64,000 nucleotides of DNA from an uncultured Desulfatiglans sp. (GCA_900498135.1 LR026961.1:2681025-2745024); one strand, 5' to 3'. Positions 8,709-17,854 are shown, numbered from the stretch's first letter. Translations and numbers: made by a program. Notes: generated by a model not told the origin, from the sequence alone.

Positions 8709-8911
8709 CGGAGGCGGTTCCTTTCGTTTGAATGTATCCTGCGCAGCCGGTTCGCCGGCGCGACGCACCGTCCCTGCGCCCCGCAAATCTGCGACCGAGC
8801 GGGTCCGCGAGGTTTAGGTGCCGGCTGTAAGTTCCTGGGACCGGCCCGATCGCCCGCATGGCCTCTAGCCCGTTCAAGCAACCTCGGTCTTTCAAGGGAG
8901 GCTTTTAGACG

Positions 8912-9361
8912 ATGCGCGCCGTTATACAAAGGGTGAAAGAGTCGCGGGTGGATATCGACGGAACGGTCGTCGGACGGATCGGCCCCGGTCTCCTCGTGCT
9001 GCTGGGTGTCGGGGAGGCGGATACGGAGGCGGATGCGGCCTATCTGGCCCGGAAGATCGTCGAGATGCGGATCTTCGCGGATGCCGGCGGGGCCATGAAC
9101 CTTTCCGTCCAGGATGTGCAGGGGGAGGTGCTGGTGGTTTCCCAGTTCACCCTCTGGGCCGACTGCCGCAAGGGCCGCCGCCCCTCCTTCGTGCGCGCCG
9201 CCAGGCCGGAGAAGGCCCGCGAACTCTACGCCCGGTTCGTCGAGGAGATGAAGGGAACGGGCCTCACCGTGGCGACAGGCCGCTTTCAGGAGATGATGGA
9301 GGTCCACCTCGTCAATGACGGGCCAGTGACCATCCTCATCGACAGCCAAAAGACCTTCTGA
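8912..9361 (+). CDS. dtd: D-aminoacyl-tRNA deacylase
   Basis: Dtd hydrolyses D-aminoacyl-tRNAs, recycling the tRNA and keeping D-amino acids out of proteins. The 149-residue length is exact for the family. Diagnostic motifs are [13 protein letters not shown] at the start, [20 protein letters not shown] (the SQFTL motif) near residue 65-85, and [12 protein letters not shown] (the NXGPVT-type motif, with D in place of X) near the C terminus. The ATG at 8912 follows AAGGGAGG at a suitable distance. It is transcribed away from the radical SAM gene. Confidence 0.95.
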   Translation: MRAVIQRVKESRVDIDGTVVGRIGPGLLVLLGVGEADTEADAAYLARKIVEMRIFADAGGAMNLSVQDVQGEVLVVSQFTLWADCRKGRRPSFVRAARPEKARELYARFVEEMKGTGLTVATGRFQEMMEVHLVNDGPVTILIDSQKTF

Positions 9362-9444
9362 AAACCCGGTTTTGCGAAATACCTGCCGGTCGGCACCGGT
9401 TGGGCTTTTTCGGGTCCGACGGTCCTTTTCCGCACGACCCTGCG

Positions 9445-9615
9445 TCAGTCCATCTGCAGGTCGTGCTCCAGTTCCCTGATCCGCGCCTGAACGGCCTTCC
9501 GCGTTTCAGCGTCCATTTCCGATTCTTCGAGCTGCAGCTTCAGCCCAAGCAGTTCCATAGTCTTCCGATGTTGTTGACAGTTGACTTGCATGTCCTTTTC
9601 GTTGACCTCGTTCAA
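9445..9615 (-). CDS. Small hypothetical protein, 48-56 residues
   Basis: An open frame in the gap between dtd and the methyltransferase fusion. It encodes a charged, probably helical peptide ending in AVQARIRELEHDLQMD. Possible starts are TTG at 9615 (AAGGAA upstream, preceded by an in-frame stop), ATG at 9591 and ATG at 9558. Helical heptad-like spacing and a normal reading frame style support it; no family is recognised. The rest of 9362-9775 shows nothing else. Confidence 0.45.
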   Translation of the reverse strand: MNEVNEKDMQVNCQQHRKTMELLGLKLQLEESEMDAETRKAVQARIRELEHDLQMD

Positions 9616-9775
9616 TCCGATTCCTTCTGCGGGAATCCCTCAGACCGACGTCCAGGGGCACCGGTTCCGTCCGGGGCGGAGCCGGCGGCCCGGTCTGGAT
9701 TTCAAATATTCAGTCCGCAGCGCCGTAAGTATACGCCTTTTCCCGACCGTGATCGCCTTGAAGAAGGCCCGGGTT

Positions 9776-11248
9776 TCAGCCGCTGCTCAGTCCGCGCCGC
9801 CAGAGATACAGGGCGATGCCGGCGGCGAGCGCGGCGTTCAGCGATTCGACGCCGCGTGCCATGGGGATCGAGAGCGTCTCGGCCTCTGCCAGGGCGTCGG
9901 TCAGCCCGGGGCCCTCGAGGCCCGGTATCAGACAGAAGCGCTCCGGAAAACGGAACCGCCCGATGTCGCGCCCTGCCGGTGAGAGGGCGATCAGCGGGAG
10001 CCGGTCCGGCTGGAGCGCCTCGATGGACGGCCCCTCAAGCAGCGGCACCCGGAAAAGGGTGCTGCCCGCCGCCCGTACGGCCTTCGGGTGGAAGGGGTGC
10101 GAGGCTTCCTGCAGGAGCACGACGCGGTCTACCGCGAAGGCGGCGGCCGTGCGGATGACGGCCCCGACGTTGGCCGGGTCCTGGAACGGGACGAGCAGGG
10201 TGCAGCCCGGCGGCGCGCCGGCCGCGGACCATGTTTCCATCGAGGGCGGGCGCACGAGGAGGACCGGGTAGCGCGTGTCGAAGAGGTCGATCTGGCGGAA
10301 GAGCTCCCGGGCGAGCGCATAGGCCGGCAGGCCGTCCGGCAGGGGAAGGTCCGGCGCGTCTTCCCCCTGGCAGTAGATGATGCCGGCGGTCTGCGCCGCA
10401 AAGTCCGCGAGGACCTCGGCGATGTTTTTCGCCCCCCAGAAGAGGGCGGTTCCGAGCTTTTTGATCCCGCGCGCCCGGGTCATTTTCTGGAGGTCTTTGA
10501 AGAAGGGATTGGCCGCGCTGGTGATCTCCGCAACCTCTCGCTGCGGGGCGGCTGCCGCGCGCGGTGCGGCCCCGGCCGTCAGCGGTCTTCGCATCCGCGG
10601 CCCGGCCCCCTCCCGGCGTTTGAAGACGATGAGGCGGCGGCGGTGCGGGGTCTGCGGAATGATGTAAGCGATGTCCCTTTTCAGCTCATAGGTCTCCCCG
10701 AGCCGCCTCGATGCCTCTGCGAGTTCCTCGTCGCAGTGCGGTCCCTTCATGAGGATCACATCTCCCCCCGGGGGCAGAAAGGGCTCCACCCGCGCAAGCG
10801 TCCTCCCGATGGTTTCCACCGCCCGGGTGATAACCCCCTGGACCGGGAGGTCGAAATCGGGTTTAATGGTGGCATGAACGATGGTGACCCCGGACAGCCC
10901 CAGGAGATCGCAGACCTCCTGGAGAAAATCGACCCGTTTTCGGCGACCCTCGGCCAGGATCAGTTCGACCTCCGGCCGCCGGATCTTGATGGGGATGCCG
11001 GGAAACCCCGCGCCCGAGCCGATGTCGAGGAGCGGGGAGGGCAGGTCGATCAGTTGGGGCACCAGGGAGCAGTCTACATAGTGTTTGAGGACCATGTTGT
11101 CGAAATGGGTGATCCGCGTCAGGTCGAGTTCGGCGTTCCGTTCGCGCAGGTGCGTGTGGAACTGCCAGAACTGCCTGGCCTCCTGCTCCGAAAGGGTAAT
11201 GCCGCTGCGCTCGAAGAGGGCGATCATGGCCTTGAGGCCTGGACGCAT
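9776..11248 (-). CDS. RsmG - SpoU/TrmH RNA methyltransferase fusion
   Basis: A 490-residue fusion of two RNA methyltransferases. Residues 1-215 are RsmG, which makes m7G527 in 16S rRNA: LTRITHFDNMVLKHYVDC and the SAM loop LLDIGSGAGFPGIP are present. After a linker of about 30 residues rich in Ala, Pro and Arg, residues 240-490 form a SpoU-class (SPOUT) enzyme with an N-terminal substrate-binding domain and the knot motifs VPFQDPANVGAVIRTAAAF, IPGLEGPGL and IPMARGVESLNAALAAGI. The target of the second domain is unknown. The ATG at 11248 has AGAGGAG 5-6 bases upstream. The reading frame is unbroken, so the fusion does not depend on a frameshift. Confidence 0.85.
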   Translation of the reverse strand: MRPGLKAMIALFERSGITLSEQEARQFWQFHTHLRERNAELDLTRITHFDNMVLKHYVDCSLVPQLIDLPSPLLDIGSGAGFPGIPIKIRRPEVELILAEGRRKRVDFLQEVCDLLGLSGVTIVHATIKPDFDLPVQGVITRAVETIGRTLARVEPFLPPGGDVILMKGPHCDEELAEASRRLGETYELKRDIAYIIPQTPHRRRLIVFKRREGAGPRMRRPLTAGAAPRAAAAPQREVAEITSAANPFFKDLQKMTRARGIKKLGTALFWGAKNIAEVLADFAAQTAGIIYCQGEDAPDLPLPDGLPAYALARELFRQIDLFDTRYPVLLVRPPSMETWSAAGAPPGCTLLVPFQDPANVGAVIRTAAAFAVDRVVLLQEASHPFHPKAVRAAGSTLFRVPLLEGPSIEALQPDRLPLIALSPAGRDIGRFRFPERFCLIPGLEGPGLTDALAEAETLSIPMARGVESLNAALAAGIALYLWRRGLSSG

Positions 11249-11313
11249 GGGGTCTCCTCTCATGGGGTTGCGTTTCGCGCCGGCGCCGCCGGTCCGGAAG
11301 CGGGTGGTTCGAG

Positions 11314-11997
11314 ATGATCGGTCATCGAGAGACGGTTCGGGTCCTCTACGAGGACAACCACCTGCTGGGGCTTTACAAGCCGGCCGGGATGCTGGTGCAG
11401 GGCGACCACACCGGGGATTACTCGCTTCTGGATTGGGCGAAGGACTATATCCGGGCGCGTTACGCCAAGCCCGGCGAGGTCTTCGTGGGGCTGGTGCACC
11501 GGCTGGATCGCCCGGTTGCGGGGGTGGTCCTCCTGGCGCGCACCTCCAAGGCGGCGCGGCGGCTTTCGGAACAGTTCCGTGAGCGGAGCTGCCGGAAGAT
11601 CTATCGTGCCGTTGTCGTCGGCACGCCGCAACCCGTCGAAGGCGCCCTGACCGCCTATGTGAGCTGGAACGGAAAAAGGGCGCTCATCGTACCAGCAGAG
11701 CACCCTGATGCAAAAAAGGCCGAACTGCGCTATCGAACCCTGGACCAGGCGGGCGGATCGAGCCTGGTCGAGGTCGAACTTCTGAGCGGGCGCCACCACC
11801 AGATCCGGTTGCAGCTCGCCTCCATCGGCTGTCCCATTCTCGGAGACCGGCTTTACGGCGGCACGGCCAAAGGAAAAACCGGGCTCCTCGCGCTCCTGGC
11901 CTACAGCCTGACGGTCCGCCATCCTACCCGGGACGAAGCGGTCACCCTCGTTTCCCCGATCCCGCTCGCCTGGCCCTGGCCTCCCGGCAAGGACTGA
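11314..11997 (+). CDS. RluA-family pseudouridine synthase
   Basis: A 227-residue RNA pseudouridine synthase of the RluA family, without an S4 domain, as in the short RluA/TruC-like forms. The catalytic aspartate lies in VHRLDRPVAGVVLLART near residue 65; the C-terminal motif LLSGRHHQIRLQLASIGCPI and DRLYGG are present. It converts specific uridines in rRNA or tRNA, but the target cannot be assigned. It is divergent from the methyltransferase fusion, giving a local group of RNA-modification genes. Confidence 0.85.
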   Translation: MIGHRETVRVLYEDNHLLGLYKPAGMLVQGDHTGDYSLLDWAKDYIRARYAKPGEVFVGLVHRLDRPVAGVVLLARTSKAARRLSEQFRERSCRKIYRAVVVGTPQPVEGALTAYVSWNGKRALIVPAEHPDAKKAELRYRTLDQAGGSSLVEVELLSGRHHQIRLQLASIGCPILGDRLYGGTAKGKTGLLALLAYSLTVRHPTRDEAVTLVSPIPLAWPWPPGKD

Positions 11998-12021
11998 AGG
12001 GGTCAAGGGGAGAAGAATCGA

Positions 12022-12147
12022 TCAGGCCTGTGCCTGGCCTCCGCGCGCGAGGCGCTCTTCGCGGGCCCGCGCTTTGAGCCGCTTTTCCCGGCGGCGCCGA
12101 CGTCGTTCGATTTCTCGTTTTCTTTCGATCTTCTTGTGCTTGGCCAT
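12022..12147 (-). CDS. Small highly basic protein, 41 residues
   Basis: Starts MAKHKKIERKREIERRRRRR and is more than 40% Arg/Lys. The ATG at 12147 has AGGA close upstream, and an AT-rich stretch at about 12175-12215 could carry its promoter. The composition suggests nucleic-acid or ribosome binding, but no family is recognised. It is convergent with the pseudouridine synthase gene. Confidence 0.55.
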   Translation of the reverse strand: MAKHKKIERKREIERRRRRREKRLKARAREERLARGGQAQA

Positions 12148-12299
12148 GGGGTCCTGTTCCTCTCTGGTTTCCGAACGGAAACGATTTTTTCTTATCGATG
12201 AAAAAAATATGATCTTTCTTTCTAGCGGAGAAACCACCCCAGGTCAACGGTAAACTGCTGGTGAAGACTGTCTGGAAGAGGCTTTTTCCTGCAGTATTT

Positions 12300-13187
12300 T
12301 TACAGGAGCCCCGCCTCGGCCATGATCTCCGGGACGACCTCCTCCTTTCCGATAGCCATGATGTGCACGCCGTCGCAGATCTCCTCCTCCTTGATCCGGC
12401 GGATCATCCGTCCTGCGATTTCGATGCCTTTGCTTAGCGCGCCCCCTTTGGGGGCCGCGGCCATCTCATCGATCAGGGCTTGGGGCACCACCACCCCGGC
12501 GACGTTTTTGTTCATGAACCGGGCCATGGGGGCGGAGGTGAGCAGGATGATGCCCGCCAGGATCTTGACAGGGAAGCGCCGGGCGTAGTCCATGAAGCGC
12601 TTGAAGTTGTCGAGGTCGTAGACCGCCTGGGTCTGGATGAACTCAGCCCCGGCCTCGATTTTTTTCTCGAACTTGATCAACTGCGGCTCGATCGGGTTGG
12701 CCTCCGGCGTGACGATGGCCCCCGCGCACATGTCGATGGCCCCGTCGAGCTCGTTCCCGGCCATATCCTTGCCTCGCTCCATGGTGCGGATGGCAGCGAG
12801 GAGCTGGGAAGAGTCGAGGTCGAACACGCCCTTGGCCTCTTTGTGGTCGCCCAGCATGACCGAGTCGCCGGTCAGGCAGAGGACGTTGCGGATGCCGCGG
12901 CTGTGAGCGAAGAGGAGATCGGCCTGGAGGGCAAGGCGGTTTCGGTCCCGGCAGGTCATCTGGAGGATCGGCTCGCCGCCGTGCTCCTTGACCAGGAGTG
13001 CGCCCCCGAGGGACGGATAGCGCATGACCGAGCTCTGATGGTCGGTCACGTTCAGGCCATCCACCTTGTCCTTCAGTATCTCCACATGATGCTGCATCTT
13101 CTCGAGGCGGGTGCCCTTGGAGGGGGCCGCTTCGGCCGTTACCACAAACTTGCCGGAATCCAGGGCCTTCTTGAATGCAGAGGTCAT
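12300..13187 (-). CDS. metF: Methylenetetrahydrofolate reductase
   Basis: A 295-residue flavin TIM-barrel enzyme of the MetF family, which reduces 5,10-methylene-THF to 5-methyl-THF. Motifs: VVTAEAAPSKG at the start, GLNVTDHQSS near residue 45, LQMTCRDRNR near 78, NVLCLTGDS near 100 and FIQTQAVYDLDNF near 185. The ATG at 13187 has AAAGGATG upstream. It is the last gene of a minus-strand cluster with metV, nuoF-gltD, nuoE and nuoG-like genes, where it should be the catalytic subunit of a methylene-THF reductase complex in the methyl branch of the Wood-Ljungdahl pathway. Confidence 0.9.
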   Translation of the reverse strand: MTSAFKKALDSGKFVVTAEAAPSKGTRLEKMQHHVEILKDKVDGLNVTDHQSSVMRYPSLGGALLVKEHGGEPILQMTCRDRNRLALQADLLFAHSRGIRNVLCLTGDSVMLGDHKEAKGVFDLDSSQLLAAIRTMERGKDMAGNELDGAIDMCAGAIVTPEANPIEPQLIKFEKKIEAGAEFIQTQAVYDLDNFKRFMDYARRFPVKILAGIILLTSAPMARFMNKNVAGVVVPQALIDEMAAAPKGGALSKGIEIAGRMIRRIKEEEICDGVHIMAIGKEEVVPEIMAEAGLL

Positions 13188-13576
13188 GAGATCATCCTTT
13201 CCAGTTTCACACAGTGTGACATTGGGGCGTCCATTCATGCAGCCGTCCGGGCGCCTGCGGCCGCCGGCGGCTCGCCACCTGCCTGGCTGCCGGCTGCGCA
13301 GCATGCCGTCGGCAGCCTCTTTCCGCTCTCCAGGCCTGCTCGGCCTTTTGGGCTTCTTCGGTCGAGGCATGGATTTCCGGCCTGCCGTACCGAAGGGGAT
13401 CAGCCGTCGGCGCACGCAACTTGAAGACCGTTGCCCGATCTTCACTGCACGCCGGCCAAGCCCACCGTTCATCCTCGGCCGGGGCATCGATCTCCGGGCT
13501 GCCGTACCGAAGGGGATCGACCGCCGTCGCCGCAACGCCTTCTGGTTGGCCGTCCCATCACCAGACCGGCATCGCT
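13188..13576. other. Gap between metV and metF with a pair of degenerate repeats
   Basis: 389 bases of high-GC sequence without a convincing gene. A segment of about 45 bases containing CTGCCGTACCGAAGGGGATC occurs at 13365-13410 and again at 13482-13527, 117 bases apart, with a few differences. Long open frames here run through from metF and are not gene-like. Confidence 0.6.
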
Positions 13577-14233
13577 TCAGGAGGCTGCGGGCAGGCGATA
13601 GCGGCCGGGGCTCGGTTCGCCCAGGTGGTTGCGCGGGCGCTGGTAGCGGCGCATGGCATCGAGCCGGTCCAGCTCCTTCAAGCGGTTGTAGATCATCGTC
13701 CAGGCGCAGTCCTTGTCGGCGTCGATCTCGCACTTGCCGTTGTTCGTCCCGCCGCAGGGGCCGTTCACCAGGCCCTTGTGGCAGGCGGTGACGGGGCAGA
13801 TCCCTCCCGTCTCCCCGATGATGCAGGTGCCGCACTGGGTGCAGATCTCGTCGAACCGCCCGTCCGGACGTTCCTTTCCGATGAAGAGCGTGTTTTGGGC
13901 CGGGATCACCAGGCACCTCAGCTGACTCGCGATGGTCTGGACCCCGAAGGCGCAGGACATCACCAGCAGGGCATCGGCCTGGTCGATCCGGCCTCCCTGC
14001 TCGCTCAGGATCTGCGGGGTCAGGTTGTCGCAGGCCACCGGCACCACGGTCGTCCCGGTCACCACCTTGCCCTTCTCGGAGAGCGTCTGCTGCATGGCTG
14101 CGACTTCGGGTGCGCCGCCGGTGCGGGTCAGCGTGGTGCAGGTCCCGCAGCCGATGATGAATATCCTGTCCAACCCCTCGAGCAGGCGCTCGACTTCCTC
14201 GATGGGCTTTGGCTGGGTGATGGTCCGGATCAT
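13577..14233 (-). CDS. metV: MetV, zinc/iron-sulfur partner of methylene-THF reductase
   Basis: A 218-residue member of the MTHFR-C family. In acetogens MetV binds MetF and carries metal centres that pass electrons to it. Cysteine motifs are visible: IIGCGTCTTLT near residue 28, CTQCGTCIIGETGGICPVTAC near 130-155 and KGLVNGPCGG...CEID near 160-172. The ATG overlaps the TGA of nuoF-gltD by four bases (ATGA), so translation is coupled and the products probably form one complex. Confidence 0.88.
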   Translation of the reverse strand: MIRTITQPKPIEEVERLLEGLDRIFIIGCGTCTTLTRTGGAPEVAAMQQTLSEKGKVVTGTTVVPVACDNLTPQILSEQGGRIDQADALLVMSCAFGVQTIASQLRCLVIPAQNTLFIGKERPDGRFDEICTQCGTCIIGETGGICPVTACHKGLVNGPCGGTNNGKCEIDADKDCAWTMIYNRLKELDRLDAMRRYQRPRNHLGEPSPGRYRLPAAS

Positions 14234-17200
14234 GCTCGACTCCTCTCTTTTTCAAGGTCGCACCTGAGGCAGCGCCGTGCTTCCACGTGGGCCTGTTCGG
14301 CACTGAATCCCCTTTCAACCTCCCGAAAGTCGTGGACTCGTTCCGCGGGGTCCTCCATCTCGACCGGTATGCGCGGCCGGTCCTCCGTCGATTCTTCCTC
14401 GAGGGCGAGGCCCGTATCCTGCGCCAGGGGCGTCTTTTCATCCACCATTCGTATTCCAGACTTGTCCCCCTGCAGGTACTTGTCGATGGCCAGGGCCGCG
14501 CGGCGGCCGGAGGCGATCGCCCGGATCACAAAGGTCGGGCCGGTGGTGAAATCCCCGCCGGCGAAGACCCCGGGGATGTTGGTGGCGAGGGTGTTTTCGT
14601 TCACGGCGAGGGCGCCCCACAAAGCGCGTTCGAGCTGGCTGTCCTCGGGCAGGAACGACATGTCGGGCGCCTGGCCGATGGCGATGATGAGGTGGTCAGC
14701 CTTGATGAACTGGGTGTCGTCCGCGTCGCACTCCGGGCTGAAGCGGCCGTTCTGGTCGAAGACGGACAGACAGCGCATGAACTGAATGCCGCTGACCGCG
14801 CCGTTCGTATGTTCGATCTGAACCGGCGACCAGGCCGGGTTGATGACGATGCCCTCTTCGATGGTCTCCTCCACGTCCTTCTCCCAGGCGGGCATCTCGT
14901 CGCGCCTCTCGAGGCAGAAGAGCTGGACGTCCTCCGCCCCGGCGCGGAGGGCCGTGCGGGCCACGTCCATGGCCACGTTGCCCCCGCCGATGACCACGGT
15001 CTTCCCGGACAGTCGGCCGCCAAGCCCCATCCGCACATCTCTGAGGAACGTGAGGCCGTAATGCAGCCCGGCCAGCCCCTCCTCCTCCCCGGGGATGCCG
15101 ATCCGCTTGCTCGCCTGGGCGCCCGCGGCGATGAAGACGGCGCTGAAGCCCTCCTTGAGGAGATCGTTGATGGTGTGGTTGGCATCGATGGGATGGTTGC
15201 ACACGATCCGCACGCCCGCGTTGGCGATCGACTGGATCTCGAGGTCGATGACGGCGCGTGGGAGGCGGAACTCCGGGACGGCGATCCCGAGCATGCCCCC
15301 CGGCACCGGCTGGGCCTCGAAGACGGTCGCAGCGTATCCCATTTTGGCCAGGAAATAGGCGCAGGTGAGGCCCGCCGGCCCGGCGCCCACCACCGCCACC
15401 TTCTGGGGGCGGGTCACGGGAAATGGCGCATGGGCCGCCCCGTAGCGCTGGTAGTACCAGTCGGCGGCGAAGCGCTTGAGGGCGCGGATCGCGACCGGTT
15501 CGTCCAGTTCGCCGCGCCGGCACTTATACTCGCAGGGGTGGATGCAGACCCGCCCGCAGACGGCCGGAAAGGGATTGCGCTCCCGGATGATGTCGACCGC
15601 CGCCTTGTAGTCTCCCTGGGCGACCGCCGCCACGTAGTTGGGGACGTCGATGCCGGCCGGGCAGGCATGCTGGCAGGCCGAGATCACCATAGCGTCGCAG
15701 ACCGCTCCCGCGCAGCGGTGCTCCTGGATGTGCTCCCGGTATTCGTCCTCGAAGTACATCAGGGTGGACAGGGCCGGTTTGGGGCTTGCCTGCCCGAGGC
15801 CGCACAGGGACGCCTCGGTCATCGTGCGTCCGATCGATTGGATGGCCGCGATGTCTTCGGCGCGGCCGCGCCCGTCGGTGATGCGTGTCAGGGTCTCGAG
15901 GAGCTGGGTGGTCCCGAGCCGGCACGGGGCGCATTTGCCGCAGGACTCCGATTGGGTGAAGTTGAGGAAGAAGCGCGCGATTTCCACCATGCAGTTGTTC
16001 TCGTCCAGGACCACCATCCCGCCCGAGCCCATGATGGCGCCGATCCGCTGGATGGTGTCGTAGTCGATCGGCAGGTTCAGAAAGCGCGCCGGGACACAGC
16101 CGCCGGCCGGCCCGCCCATCTGAACGGCCTTGAAGCGTCGTCCCTTCGGTATGCCGCCCCCGATGTCGAAGACGACCTCCTTGATCGTCGTTCCGATGGG
16201 GACCTCCACAAGCCCGGTGTTGTTGACCTTGCCGGCCAGGGAGAAGATCTTGGTCCCGCGGCTGGCCTCCGTGCCCATCTCCGCGTACCAGGCCGCGCCG
16301 TTGGCGATGATGAGCGGGATGTTGGCCAGGGTCTCGACGTTGTTGATGTTGGTGGGCTTGCCGTCGACGCCGGCCTGCGCCGGGAAGGGCGGGCGGGGAC
16401 GGGGCATGCCGCGCCGGCCCTCGATGGAGGCCATGAGCGCGGTCTCTTCGCCGCAGACAAAGGCCCCGGCGCCCTTCTTGAGGGAAAGGTGAAAATCGAA
16501 GCCGGTGCCGAGGATGTTTTCGCCGGCGAGCCCGAGTTCCATGCACTGTTCGATGGCCAGGTTCAGGTGTTCGACGGCGATGGGGTACTCCTCGCGCACG
16601 TAGATGATGCCGTATTCGGCCCCCATGGCATAGCCGCCGATCATCATCCCCTCGATCACGGCGTGGGGGTCGCCTTCGAGCAGGGCCCGGTCCATGAAGG
16701 CCCCGGGGTCCCCCTCATCCGCGTTGCACACGACGTATTTCGGGGTGGTTTGGGACTGGCGGGCGAAGCGCCACTTGAGGCCGGTCGGGAACCCCGCCCC
16801 GCCGCGGCCCCGCAGCTTCGACTGGACGACCTCCTCGATCACCGATTCCGGGGTCATCTTCGTCAAGGCCTTGACGAGGGCCTTGTACCCGCCCGCGGCG
16901 ATGTAGTGTTCGATCCGGGTGGGGTCGATCCGTCCGCAGTGGGCCAGGACCCGGCGCACCTGCTTCTGATAGAAGGGGATCTGGTTGCGGTAGTAGATGG
17001 GCTGTCCGCTCTTCGGGTCGCGGTAGGCCAACCGATCGATCAACCGCCCCTCCTTCAGGGTGCTCCGGACGATCTCCGCCGCGTCCTGCGGGTCGACCTC
17101 CTGGTACTGGACGCCCAGGGGCTCGATCGCTACGACCGGCGCCTTGGCGCAGAAACCGTGGCACCCGGTCGAGCGGACCTCCACCTGGCGTTCGAGGCCG

Positions 17201-17361
17201 GCTTGGGCCACTTCTTCGAGCAGGGCATCCCGGACGGCGGCCGCCCCGTAAGCCCGGCAGCCGGTCATGCAGACGTGGATCTCGGTCCGCCCGGCGTCGG
17301 CCTCGGCCAGAATCTTGTTCCGCAGCCATTCCAGTTGGCCGATGGATGCGAGCTTCTGCAT
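14230..17361 (-). CDS. NuoF-type NADH-binding subunit fused to a GltD/NfnB-type flavoprotein
   Basis: A 1043-residue three-part protein. Residues 1-95 are a thioredoxin-like [2Fe-2S] domain (VCMTGC ... STGCHGFC). Residues 115-540 are NuoF: GRGGAGFPTGLKW for NADH, VCNADEGDPGAFMDR for FMN, ESCGKCAPCRLG for a [4Fe-4S] cluster. Residues 560-1040 resemble the small subunit of glutamate synthase and NfnB: cysteine motifs CQHACPAGID and CGRVCIHPCEYKC, an FAD site VAVVGAGPAGLTCAYFLAK near 660 and a second nucleotide site VVIGGGNVAMDVARTALRAG near 795. The enzyme should take electrons from NADH and possibly NADPH. It sits between nuoE and metV and overlaps metV, so methylene-THF reduction is the likely destination. 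Confidence 0.9.
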   Translation of the reverse strand: MQKLASIGQLEWLRNKILAEADAGRTEIHVCMTGCRAYGAAAVRDALLEEVAQAGLERQVEVRSTGCHGFCAKAPVVAIEPLGVQYQEVDPQDAAEIVRSTLKEGRLIDRLAYRDPKSGQPIYYRNQIPFYQKQVRRVLAHCGRIDPTRIEHYIAAGGYKALVKALTKMTPESVIEEVVQSKLRGRGGAGFPTGLKWRFARQSQTTPKYVVCNADEGDPGAFMDRALLEGDPHAVIEGMMIGGYAMGAEYGIIYVREEYPIAVEHLNLAIEQCMELGLAGENILGTGFDFHLSLKKGAGAFVCGEETALMASIEGRRGMPRPRPPFPAQAGVDGKPTNINNVETLANIPLIIANGAAWYAEMGTEASRGTKIFSLAGKVNNTGLVEVPIGTTIKEVVFDIGGGIPKGRRFKAVQMGGPAGGCVPARFLNLPIDYDTIQRIGAIMGSGGMVVLDENNCMVEIARFFLNFTQSESCGKCAPCRLGTTQLLETLTRITDGRGRAEDIAAIQSIGRTMTEASLCGLGQASPKPALSTLMYFEDEYREHIQEHRCAGAVCDAMVISACQHACPAGIDVPNYVAAVAQGDYKAAVDIIRERNPFPAVCGRVCIHPCEYKCRRGELDEPVAIRALKRFAADWYYQRYGAAHAPFPVTRPQKVAVVGAGPAGLTCAYFLAKMGYAATVFEAQPVPGGMLGIAVPEFRLPRAVIDLEIQSIANAGVRIVCNHPIDANHTINDLLKEGFSAVFIAAGAQASKRIGIPGEEEGLAGLHYGLTFLRDVRMGLGGRLSGKTVVIGGGNVAMDVARTALRAGAEDVQLFCLERRDEMPAWEKDVEETIEEGIVINPAWSPVQIEHTNGAVSGIQFMRCLSVFDQNGRFSPECDADDTQFIKADHLIIAIGQAPDMSFLPEDSQLERALWGALAVNENTLATNIPGVFAGGDFTTGPTFVIRAIASGRRAALAIDKYLQGDKSGIRMVDEKTPLAQDTGLALEEESTEDRPRIPVEMEDPAERVHDFREVERGFSAEQAHVEARRCLRCDLEKERSRA

Positions 17362-17365
17362 GGAC

Positions 17366-17854
17366 TTACGCCTCCTCTTTGTCTTTGCGATACTCGCTGA
17401 GCACGCTGGCCACCTTGGTCGGGTTGAGCCTGCCGAAGTAATCGCGGTTGACCATCATGGTCGGGGCCAGAAAGCAGGCCCCAAGGCAGGCGACGGTCTC
17501 GAGGGTGAACTGGTAGTCGGGGCTGGTTTCGCCCTCCTTCAGGTCGAGTTCCTTTTGAATCAGTCGGAGGATGCTGCGGCTGCCCTTGACGTGGCAGGCC
17601 GTGCCGCGGCAGACCTTCAGGACGCAGCGGCCTTTGGGCTTGAGGGAAAACCCCGAGTAGAAGGTCACCACCCCCTGGACCTGCGCCGGGAACAGCTGCA
17701 GGGCGTCGGCGATGGGCTCGATGGCCTCGGGCGGGACGTAGCCGAAGGCCTCCTGGACTTCCTGGAGGAGCGGGATCAGGCCCCAACTTTCCTCGCGGTG
17801 TCTGGCAATGATCCGGTCGAGTGTCTCGCTGTCGAAACGGGTCGTGTCTTCCAT
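17366..17854 (-). CDS. nuoE: NuoE-like [2Fe-2S] subunit
   Basis: A 162-residue thioredoxin-like [2Fe-2S] protein of the NuoE/HydC family. A helical N terminus (GLIPLLQEVQEAFGYVPPEA) is followed by VVTFYSGFSLKPKG and the four cluster cysteines in KVCRGTACHVKG and VACLGACFLAP. It passes electrons between the NuoF flavin and other centres. Only four bases separate it from nuoF-gltD. The order nuoG-like, nuoE, nuoF matches NAD-linked hydrogenase or formate dehydrogenase modules. Confidence 0.92.
   Translation of the reverse strand: MEDTTRFDSETLDRIIARHREESWGLIPLLQEVQEAFGYVPPEAIEPIADALQLFPAQVQGVVTFYSGFSLKPKGRCVLKVCRGTACHVKGSRSILRLIQKELDLKEGETSPDYQFTLETVACLGACFLAPTMMVNRDYFGRLNPTKVASVLSEYRKDKEEA

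Noticed and set aside
12300-14441. One 713-codon protein joining metF with sequence upstream
   Set aside because: The upstream part is an accidental open frame through the metV-metF gap and out-of-frame metV; MetF begins at 13187 with a proper ribosome binding site.
14287-17400. Very long open frame on the plus strand (1037 codons)
   Set aside because: It is the antisense shadow of nuoF-gltD in high-GC DNA; no domain features, while the minus frame carries complete NuoF and GltD motifs.
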